This document shows, piece by piece, positions 1 through 5,515 of a stretch of 6,406 nt of DNA. Under the pieces are notes generated by a model. That model had not been told where the DNA came from and did no database searches. It saw only the letters and a list, made by a program, of their open reading frames with translations. Within the stretch, counting starts at the first letter, position 1. Each line of letters begins with the position of its first letter. A program made the translations under genes and the position numbers. Source of the DNA: Acidobacteriota bacterium (GTDB taxonomy: Bacteria > Acidobacteriota > Vicinamibacteria > Vicinamibacterales > Vicinamibacteraceae); contig JAEZDP010000070.1 of NCBI GenBank assembly GCA_023418055.1, forward strand, positions 1-6,406, given 5' to 3'.

Positions 1-2
1 GC

Positions 3-1019
3 GAGCTCGCCGAGATGACGCGCACGGCGGCGGAGAAGGCGGCGCAGCTCACCCAGCGCTTGTTGGCGTTCAGCCGCCGCCAGCCGCTGGCGCCGCGGGT
101 CGTGGACGTGGCCGACCTCGTCGGCAGACTCGATCCCCTCATGCGCCGGACGCTCGGCGAACACATCGAGGTGCACATCAGCCGCGGCGCCGACCTGTGG
201 AAGGCGATCGTCGACCCGTCGCAGCTCGAGACGGCCATCCTCAACCTCGCAATCAACGCCCGCGACGCGATGCCTGGTGGGGGCCGCCTGACCATCGAGA
301 CGACGAACGCGACGCTCGACGACAGTTCCATCGAGGCCGTCGCCGACGCCGTGCCCGGCGACTACGTGGTGGTGACGGTGTCGGACACGGGCACGGGCAT
401 GAACCCCGAGGTGGCCGCCAAGGCGTTCGAGCCCTTCTTCACCACGAAGGACGTGGGTCGTGGGAGTGGCCTGGGCCTCAGCATGGTGTACGGCTTCGCG
501 CGCCAGTCGGGCGGACACGTGCGGCTCTCCACGGAACCCGGCGAGGGCACCACCTTCACGCTCTACCTGCCGAGGGCCGACGCGGACCAGCCCGATGCCC
601 TCACGGTGGACGCTGTCGAGGAGGCACCTCGCGGCACTGAGCTCATCCTCGTCGTCGAAGATCAGGAACTCGTCCGTCGCCACACGCAGGACGCGCTTCG
701 GCAGCTCGGCTACTCGGTGAAGGCCTTCGAGAGCGGTCCCGACGCCATGACCGCCCTGGACGGCGGCCTATCGCCCGACCTGCTGCTGACCGACGTCGTC
801 CTGCCCGGCGGAATGAACGGCCCGGCCATCGCCGCGGCCGCACGCGAGCGGCTCCCCGCCCTGCGGGTGCTGTTCATGTCCGGCTATGCCCAGGACGCGT
901 TGGTCCACCACGGCCGGCTCGACGAGGGCGTGCAGCTCTTGAGCAAGCCGTTCCGCCGCGCGGATCTGGCACGGAAGGTTCGCGATGTGCTCGACGGCCC
1001 GAGAGAAGCAGGCCATTGA
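3..1019 (+). CDS. Hybrid sensor histidine kinase, C-terminal part (5' end outside window)
   Basis: This is the C-terminal half of a hybrid histidine kinase, which autophosphorylates and passes phosphate to its own receiver domain. The frame is open to the left edge, so the Met at 15 is probably internal; numbering below starts there. Residues 1-25 match the end of a dimerisation helix (LTQRLLAFSRRQPL). The phosphoacceptor His should lie upstream, outside the window. The HATPase domain spans about 35-187: N-box NLAINARDAM with N81, G1 box SDTGTGM with D124, FEPFFTTK at 138-145, and G2 box GRGSGLGL at 148-155. A receiver domain follows at about 210-328, with acidic E215/D216, probable phospho-Asp D260 (LLLTDVVLPG), S289 and K311 (LSKPF). 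No output domain follows. The input domain and signal cannot be seen. A 71-bp gap separates it from leuC, and nothing ties it to leucine synthesis. Confidence 0.93.
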   Translation, partial: ELAEMTRTAAEKAAQLTQRLLAFSRRQPLAPRVVDVADLVGRLDPLMRRTLGEHIEVHISRGADLWKAIVDPSQLETAILNLAINARDAMPGGGRLTIETTNATLDDSSIEAVADAVPGDYVVVTVSDTGTGMNPEVAAKAFEPFFTTKDVGRGSGLGLSMVYGFARQSGGHVRLSTEPGEGTTFTLYLPRADADQPDALTVDAVEEAPRGTELILVVEDQELVRRHTQDALRQLGYSVKAFESGPDAMTALDGGLSPDLLLTDVVLPGGMNGPAIAAAARERLPALRVLFMSGYAQDALVHHGRLDEGVQLLSKPFRRADLARKVRDVLDGPREAGH

Positions 1020-1090
1020 AATCGCTAATAATAAAAGCCAAGTCGTGTTGGAATCTTTATATCGCTGGCGCTTCCTGCTAGCATGAGCGC
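1020..1090 (+). promoter_or_regulatory. Candidate leuCD promoter region
   Basis: This short gap between the kinase stop and leuC is clearly AT-richer than its surroundings (for example the TAATAATAAAA run at 1026-1036). A sigma70-like pair can be proposed: TTTATA at 1056-1061 and TAGCAT at 1079-1084, separated by 17 bp. Each hexamer matches 4 of 6 consensus bases. The proposed -10 ends 6 bp before the leuC GTG, so transcription would start at or next to the start codon. No convincing kinase terminator is visible here. The assignment is by eye; the AT-rich control gap is more secure than the exact hexamers. Confidence 0.35.
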
Positions 1091-2533
1091 GTGGGACAGA
1101 CGCTCCTCAAGAAGGTCTGGGATCAGCACACCGTCAGGCGCCTGCCGACGGGCCAGACACAGTTGTTCATCGGCCTGCACCTCGTGCACGAAGTGACCAG
1201 CCCGCAGGCCTTCGACGAGCTTCGTCGGCGGGGGTGGCCCGTCCGGTTCCCGCAGCGGACGTTCGCGACGGTGGACCACATCGTGCCGACGGCGAACCTC
1301 GCGCGGCCGTTTGCCGACCAGATGGCCGAGGCGATGTTTGCGGCGCTCGAGCGGAACTGCCGCGACTTCGGGGTGCCGCTGTACGACCACGGCACGGGCC
1401 GCCAGGGCATCGTGCACGTCATCGGGCCCGAACTCGGTCTCACCCAACCCGGCATGACCATCGCGTGCGGCGACAGCCACACGTCGACGCACGGCGCCTT
1501 CGGCTCGGTGGCCTTCGGCATCGGCACCTCGCAGGTGCGCGACGTGCTGGCCAGCCAGTGCCTGGCGCTCGAACCACTCAAGGTGCGGCGCATTCGCGTG
1601 GAAGGGGCGCTGCCGCCCGGCGTCTATGCCAAGGACGTCATCCTCGAGATCATCCGCGTGCTCGGCGTGAAGGGCGGGGTGGGGTACGCCTACGAGTACG
1701 CCGGGTCGGCCGTCGACGCGATGTCGATGGACGAGCGCATGACGATGTGCAACATGTCGATCGAGGGGGGCGCCCGCGTGGGCTACGTCAATCCCGACGC
1801 GACGACCTTCGCCTACGTCGAGGGACGTCCCTTCGCGCCGCAGGGCGACGACTTCGCGCGTGCCGTCTCGTGGTGGAAGGGCATCGCCAGCGATCGCGAC
1901 GCCGACTACGACGATGACGTGGAGCTGCGGGCCGACACGTTGAGCCCTGTCGTGACCTGGGGGCTGCACCCCGGGCAGTCGATCGGCGTGGACGGCCGTG
2001 TGCCGACGCCGTCGGAGGTGGACGCCGAGGAGCGTCCGCTCGTCGAAGAGGCCCTGGCGTTCATGGACTTCGCGCCCGGCCAGGCCATCGAGGGCACCCG
2101 CATCGACGTCGCGTTCGTCGGGTCGTGCACGAACTCACGGCTCTCGGACCTGCGCGAAGCCGCGCGCTACGTCCGCGGTCACAAGGTGGCGCCACACGTG
2201 CGCGCGATGGTCGTGCCGGGTTCGCAGTCGGTGCTTGCCGCTGCCGAAGCGGAGGGCCTCCACGACGTCTTTCGCGAGGCCGGGTTCGACTGGCGCGGGT
2301 CGGGCTGCTCGATGTGCCTCGGCATGAACCCCGACAAGCTGCAGGGCCGCGAAATCAGTGCGTCGTCGTCCAACCGGAACTTCAAGGGGCGGCAGGGCAG
2401 TCCTACGGGGCGCACGCTGCTGATGAGCCCGGCCATGGTGGCGGCGGCCGCCGTCGCCGGTGAAGTGGTGGACATCCGCAAGCTCGGCGTACCCGACACG
2501 GCCGCAGAGCCGGTCGGGGGAGGTGTGGCATGA
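1091..2533 (+). CDS. leuC: 3-isopropylmalate dehydratase, large subunit (LeuC)
   Basis: LeuC is the [4Fe-4S] subunit of isopropylmalate isomerase. With LeuD it converts 2-isopropylmalate to 3-isopropylmalate by dehydration and rehydration in the cytoplasm. The 480-residue product has the usual family length. The cluster-ligand cysteines are all present: C346 in VGSCTNSR, and C406 and C409 in GSGCSMCLGMNPD. Other hallmarks are LVHEVTSPQAF (31-41), VDHIVPT (61-67), CGDSHTSTHGAFG (126-138) and SSNRNFKGRQG (426-436). The start is GTG at 1091: it gives the family N-terminus MGQTLLKKVWD, and an in-frame TAG at 1079 rules out anything earlier. The ATG at 1083 is in another frame. No Shine-Dalgarno sequence is visible. 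The stop overlaps the leuD start as ATGA, indicating translational coupling. As I remember them, the closest sequences are cyanobacterial-type LeuC (LPTGQTQLFIGLHL, VKGGVGYAYEYAG). Confidence 0.98.
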   Translation: MGQTLLKKVWDQHTVRRLPTGQTQLFIGLHLVHEVTSPQAFDELRRRGWPVRFPQRTFATVDHIVPTANLARPFADQMAEAMFAALERNCRDFGVPLYDHGTGRQGIVHVIGPELGLTQPGMTIACGDSHTSTHGAFGSVAFGIGTSQVRDVLASQCLALEPLKVRRIRVEGALPPGVYAKDVILEIIRVLGVKGGVGYAYEYAGSAVDAMSMDERMTMCNMSIEGGARVGYVNPDATTFAYVEGRPFAPQGDDFARAVSWWKGIASDRDADYDDDVELRADTLSPVVTWGLHPGQSIGVDGRVPTPSEVDAEERPLVEEALAFMDFAPGQAIEGTRIDVAFVGSCTNSRLSDLREAARYVRGHKVAPHVRAMVVPGSQSVLAAAEAEGLHDVFREAGFDWRGSGCSMCLGMNPDKLQGREISASSSNRNFKGRQGSPTGRTLLMSPAMVAAAAVAGEVVDIRKLGVPDTAAEPVGGGVA

Positions 2534-3132
2534 GCGCCATCACCCGCATCGAGGGCCGCCTGATCCCGCTTCGCGGCAACGACATCGACACCGACCGCAT
2601 CATCCCCGGCCGGTTCCTGCGCGTCATCACCTTCGAGGGGCTCGAACGCCACGTCTTCGAAGACGACATCGCCTCGCGCGCGGCACAGGGGCAGGTGCAC
2701 CCGTTTTCCACCGCGGGGTACCGCGGGGCATCCATCCTGGTGGTGAACCGCAACTTCGGGTGTGGGTCGTCGCGGGAGCACGCGCCGCAGGCGCTGCAGC
2801 GCTGGGGCATCCAGGCGGTGGTGGGCGAGTCGTTCTCGGAGATCTTCTTCGGCAACAGCGTCGCGATCGGCCTGCCGTGCGTGACTGCCAGCCCCGAGAG
2901 CCTCGAGCGACTGCAGGAACGCGCCACGCCCGACTCGCAGGCCACGGCCGTGCTCGACCTCGTGTCCCTGACGCTCGACCTCGAGGGGCTCGCCGTGCCC
3001 GTCGCCATGCCGCGGCCGGCCCAGGAGGCGTTCACGTCCGGCGCGTGGGACGCCACTGCATCACTGCTCGCCGACTCCGAGCAGGTGGAAGCGACCGCCT
3101 CGCGGCTGCCCTACGTCAGCGGCTGGTCGTAG
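2530..3132 (+). CDS. leuD: 3-isopropylmalate dehydratase, small subunit (LeuD)
   Basis: LeuD is the swivelling small subunit that completes the isopropylmalate isomerase active site with LeuC. Its 200 residues are normal for bacterial LeuD. Family signatures are LRGNDIDTDRIIPGRFL (14-30), the substrate-contacting NRNFGCGSSREHAPQAL (73-89) and FFGNSVAIGLPCVTA (106-120). The last segment resembles the form I recall from cyanobacteria more than the enterobacterial one. The ATG at 2530 lies within the leuC stop (4-bp ATGA overlap), so the subunits are probably made in balance by coupled translation. A purine-rich stretch inside the leuC end (GGGGGAGG at 2516-2523) is suitably placed as ribosome-binding site. 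The 3' end overlaps the convergent lysR gene by 17 bp. The roughly 40 residues after the swivel core are variable and end in YVSGWS. Confidence 0.97.
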   Translation: MSAITRIEGRLIPLRGNDIDTDRIIPGRFLRVITFEGLERHVFEDDIASRAAQGQVHPFSTAGYRGASILVVNRNFGCGSSREHAPQALQRWGIQAVVGESFSEIFFGNSVAIGLPCVTASPESLERLQERATPDSQATAVLDLVSLTLDLEGLAVPVAMPRPAQEAFTSGAWDATASLLADSEQVEATASRLPYVSGWS

Positions 3133-4048
3133 CCGCCGCGTCTGCCTCCTCACGAGCGATCGATTCCGGCTGCTCGAGGCTGCGCGCCACGTCGATGAAC
3201 GCCAGCGCGGCGTGCGACAGCTGCGCGTGTTCGGGATACACGAGGCGCAGGTGGCGGGGCAGGCGTACCTGGGCCACGGGGACGGCGGCGAGCCGGCCCG
3301 ACGAGATCTCAGCCACGGCGCACCGCCGCGGCAGCAGCGCCACGCCCAGGTTCATCTCGACCGCCCGCTTGATGCCGTCGAGGCTCGGCAGCGCCAGCGT
3401 GATGTTCAGTTGTTCGTGACGCTGCTCGAACAGGCGCAACACGCGGTCGCGCGCCGGCGACGCCTCGTTGTGCGCAATCACGTTCTGCCGTCCGAACTCG
3501 GCCATGGTCACGTGTCCGCGCGTGGCCAGCGGATGGCCAGGCGCCGTCAGCATCACCAGCTCGTCGTCGCCAATCACGATGGAGGCGAGGCCCTTCTCCG
3601 CCGGGGGAAAACTCAGCACTCCGACGTCGAGACTTCGCTGCAGCACCTCGACGCCGATCTGTCGCGACGGCACGCGCCGGATGTCCACCTGCACCTGCGG
3701 GTAGACGGCCCGGAAGCGTTCCACCACCGGCAGCACCACATGGACGGCCGCTTCGTTGGCGCCGACCAGCACGCGCCCCCGCTGCAAGTCGCGCAGCTCG
3801 CGGACGGCGCTGTTGGCCTCCTCGGCCAGCCGCATCAGCCGCTGGGCGTAGTCGAGCAGCACGCGGCCCGCTTCGGTCAGCTTGCCGTCCTTGGCCGCCC
3901 GGTCGAAGAGTCGCTCGCCCAGGTGGTCTTCGAGGCGCCGAATGGCCTGGCTCACGGCAGGTTGTGTGCGATGCAGGCGCGTGGCGGCCTTCGAGAAACT
4001 CCGTTCCGACGCAACTGTGAGAAACACCTGCAGTTCAGCGAGATCCAT
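3116..4048 (-). CDS. LysR-type transcriptional regulator, probable leucine-pathway regulator
   Basis: This is a DNA-binding regulator of 310 residues, a typical LysR length. The N-terminal winged helix-turn-helix covers about residues 1-60 (LAELQVFLTVASERSFSKAA, then TQPAVSQAIRRLEDHLGERLF). A linker helix follows at about 62-90, then a periplasmic-binding-protein-like effector domain at about 91-295. The Met at 4048 is preferred because the helix-turn-helix then begins at residue 2, as in the family, and GAGGAG (4052-4057, minus strand) precedes it by 3 nt. The frame extends to a Met at 4129, but that would add 27 atypical residues across the control region. The gene diverges from leuA across a 122-bp gap and converges on leuD with overlap, so control of leuA, and perhaps leuCD and itself, is a reasonable inference. 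The effector is unknown; a pathway intermediate such as 2-isopropylmalate would fit. The last 20 or so residues are polar and Ala-rich, outside the conserved domain. Confidence 0.93.
   Translation of the reverse strand: MDLAELQVFLTVASERSFSKAATRLHRTQPAVSQAIRRLEDHLGERLFDRAAKDGKLTEAGRVLLDYAQRLMRLAEEANSAVRELRDLQRGRVLVGANEAAVHVVLPVVERFRAVYPQVQVDIRRVPSRQIGVEVLQRSLDVGVLSFPPAEKGLASIVIGDDELVMLTAPGHPLATRGHVTMAEFGRQNVIAHNEASPARDRVLRLFEQRHEQLNITLALPSLDGIKRAVEMNLGVALLPRRCAVAEISSGRLAAVPVAQVRLPRHLRLVYPEHAQLSHAALAFIDVARSLEQPESIAREEADAAATTSR
3119..3136. terminator. Hairpin at the leuD/lysR convergent junction (possible bidirectional terminator)
   Basis: This is a perfect 6-bp GC-rich inverted repeat, GCGGCT (3119-3124) and AGCCGC (3131-3136), with a 6-nt loop. 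It contains the leuD stop TAG (3130-3132) and adjoins the lysR stop (3116-3118 on the minus strand). Because it is symmetrical, both transcripts would form it. Neither side has a U-tract, so it is not a standard intrinsic terminator. It could slow polymerase, protect 3' ends, or be chance in GC-rich DNA. Confidence 0.3.
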
Positions 4049-4170
4049 GCACTCCTCGGCGCATCCGTTGTGACCGTGCCCGCCAGTATAGGTTATTCTT
4101 GCAAAAGGATTATAAATTTGACTAACCATCTTCGCTGGGCTGAAGTGGGTGTCAGAGACCGAGGTCCCTT
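4049..4170. promoter_or_regulatory. Divergent lysR-leuA control region with candidate operator and promoters
   Basis: The 122-bp gap between two divergent genes contains an AT-rich core (about 4084-4130) that stands out in this GC-rich window. It holds a near-perfect dyad, ATTCTT (4095-4100) and AAGGAT (4105-4110), with 5 of 6 pairs matching around GCAA. It also holds a wider pair, GGTTA (4091-4095) and TAACC (4123-4127). LysR-type regulators commonly bind AT-rich dyads in exactly this divergent position. For lysR, TATAAT reads on the minus strand at 4109-4114, a perfect -10 with no good -35. For leuA, TATAAA at 4111-4116 is a weaker -10 candidate. The two would overlap the dyad, which suits mutually exclusive or autoregulated transcription. 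The region is well supported; individual elements are by-eye proposals. Confidence 0.5.
4161..4165 (+). promoter_or_regulatory. leuA ribosome-binding site
   Basis: GAGGT lies 5 nt before the leuA ATG, a good Shine-Dalgarno match that supports the ATG at 4171. It sits within the interrupted palindrome GACC-GA-GGTC (4157-4166), so weak local pairing could partly hide it. Confidence 0.6.
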
Positions 4171-5367
4171 ATGTCAGCCGACGTGATTGTCTTCGATACG
4201 ACGCTCCGCGATGGGGAGCAGGCACCCGGGTTCTCGATGCGCGTCGACGAGAAGCTTCGGCTGGCGCGCCGCCTCGAGGCCCTGGGCGTGGACGTCATCG
4301 AGGCGGGCTTCCCCATTGCGTCGGCCGACGATGCCGAGTCGGTGGAGCGCGTGGCCAAGGAGATTCGCGGCCCTGTCATCGCCGCGCTGGCCCGATGCAC
4401 CTCGGCTGACGTCGAGTGCGCGGGACGCGCGGTGGCCGGGGCCGCCCGCGGGCGCATCCACACGTTTCTCGCGACGTCCGACCTCCACCTCGAGCGGAAG
4501 CTCCGCATCACCCGCGAGCAGTGTCTCGAGCGGGCCGTGGCGGCCGTCACCCAGGCCCGGCAGTTCACCGACGATGTGCAGTTCTCGGCGGAGGATGCCA
4601 CCCGCAGCGACATCGGGTTCCTGTGCACGGTCGTGCAGGCCGTGATCGAAGCGGGCGCCACCACCATCAACCTGCCCGACACGGTCGGCTACTCCACGCC
4701 CGAAGAGATTCTCGAGTTCTTCCAGACCATCATCGCGCGTGTGCCCGGCAGCGACCGTGCCGTCTACAGCACGCACTGTCACGACGACCTGGGCCTGGCC
4801 GTGGCCAACAGCCTGGCGGCGGTTCGCGGCGGCGCGCGACAGGTGGAGTGCACCATCAACGGCATCGGCGAACGGGCGGGCAACGCGGCGCTCGAAGAGT
4901 TCGTGATGATCACGAAGGTGCGCCAGGATCGAGCGGCGTTCACGACGCGCATCCAGACGTCCGAAATCTTCGCCACCAGTCAGCTGCTGACCGAGCTCAC
5001 GGGCGAGGCCGTCCAGGCCAACAAGGCCATCGTCGGACGCAATGCCTTTGCGCACGAGTCTGGCATTCATCAGGACGGCATGCTGAAGGATCGCCGGACC
5101 TACGAAATCATGTCGCCCGACAGCGTGGGCGTGCCCAAGACCACGCTCGTGCTCGGCAAGCACTCGGGCCGCCACGCGGTGGCGCAAAAGTGCGAGGCCC
5201 TGGGCTTCACGCTCGGCAAACGCGAACTCGACCAGGTGTATCGCCAGATGATTGCGCTGGCCGACCAGCAGAAACACGTGACCGACGAGGACCTCGCTCG
5301 CATCGCCACCGCGCTGCGCGACGGACTGCCGGTGGCCACGCCCGTGGGGTACGGACACGGGGTGTAG
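4171..5367 (+). CDS. leuA: 2-isopropylmalate synthase, short form lacking the C-terminal regulatory domain (LeuA)
   Basis: LeuA catalyses the committed leucine step: acetyl-CoA plus 2-oxoisovalerate gives 2-isopropylmalate and CoA. The TIM-barrel catalytic domain fills about residues 4-275. It carries FDTTLRDGEQAPG (8-20), metal ligands D14, H202 and H204 (THCHDDLG) and N238 (NGIGERAGN), in the same spacing as I recall for E. coli LeuA. The linker subdomains follow, with GRNAFAHESGIHQDG (289-303) and LVLGKHSGRHA (326-336). These segments, and PDTVGYSTPEE, favour isopropylmalate synthase over homocitrate synthase (NifV). The protein stops at 398 residues, where classical LeuA (about 510-520) continues into the leucine-binding dimer domain. 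The next 148 bp are simple repeats and encode no remnant of it. Feedback inhibition by leucine may therefore be weak or absent. A citramalate synthase or a non-regulated LeuA paralogue is possible but less likely in this context. Confidence 0.93.
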   Translation: MSADVIVFDTTLRDGEQAPGFSMRVDEKLRLARRLEALGVDVIEAGFPIASADDAESVERVAKEIRGPVIAALARCTSADVECAGRAVAGAARGRIHTFLATSDLHLERKLRITREQCLERAVAAVTQARQFTDDVQFSAEDATRSDIGFLCTVVQAVIEAGATTINLPDTVGYSTPEEILEFFQTIIARVPGSDRAVYSTHCHDDLGLAVANSLAAVRGGARQVECTINGIGERAGNAALEEFVMITKVRQDRAAFTTRIQTSEIFATSQLLTELTGEAVQANKAIVGRNAFAHESGIHQDGMLKDRRTYEIMSPDSVGVPKTTLVLGKHSGRHAVAQKCEALGFTLGKRELDQVYRQMIALADQQKHVTDEDLARIATALRDGLPVATPVGYGHGV

Positions 5368-5375
5368 CGGCCTTT

Positions 5376-5431
<56 letters not shown>

Positions 5432-5433
5432 CC

Positions 5434-5513
5434 CGCTCCTTCGCTCCTTCGCTCCTTAGTTCCTTCGGTCCTTAGTTCCTTAGTTCCTTAGTTCCTTAGT
5501 TCCTTAGTTCCTC
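5434..5513 (+). repeat. 8-bp tandem repeat array, consensus (CGC/AGT)TCCTT
   Basis: Ten consecutive 8-mers are visible: CGCTCCTT three times (5434-5457), AGTTCCTT, CGGTCCTT, AGTTCCTT four times (5474-5505), and AGTTCCTC (5506-5513). The array is pyrimidine-rich on the coding strand and ends 2 nt before the leuB ATG. It begins 2 nt after the 7-bp array and shares its core, G-[GCT]-TC-[CT], so the two may be related. Units are far too short, and lack spacers, for CRISPR. Confidence 0.95.
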
Positions 5514-5515
5514 TG

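Noticed and set aside
1..1019. Hybrid kinase as the sensor for the leucine genes
   Set aside because: Adjacency is the only link. It lies in a separate unit with a different kind of signalling, and its input domain is outside the window.
1066..1082. Sigma54-like promoter (TGGCGC ... GCTAGC) before leuC
   Set aside because: The GG and GC elements are 10 bp apart from first base to first base instead of the required 12.
1025..1969. Long open frame on the minus strand (314 codons) opposite leuC
   Set aside because: Its codons mirror leuC, which has unmistakable family motifs. The product is His/Arg-rich with no recognisable domain, a usual effect of high GC.
4047..4073. Tiny open frame MHSSAHPL upstream of leuA, considered as an attenuator leader peptide
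   Set aside because: It has one leucine codon only, no ribosome-binding site, and lies upstream of the likely promoter. No terminator/antiterminator pair follows it.
4049..4129. Upstream start at 4129 for the LysR-type regulator
   Set aside because: It would place 27 non-family residues before the helix-turn-helix and read through the control region. The Met at 4048 has GAGGAG before it and fits the family.
2460..4186. Plus-strand open frames of 319 and 324 codons (2460-3419 and 3212-4186)
   Set aside because: They overlap leuD and the LysR-type gene in other frames or on the other strand and show Arg/His/Ala-rich noise with no domains.
4171..5367. leuA product as homocitrate synthase (NifV) because of its short length
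   Set aside because: The FAHESGIHQDG, YEIMSPDSVG and LGKHSGRHA segments and the leucine-gene setting fit isopropylmalate synthase better.
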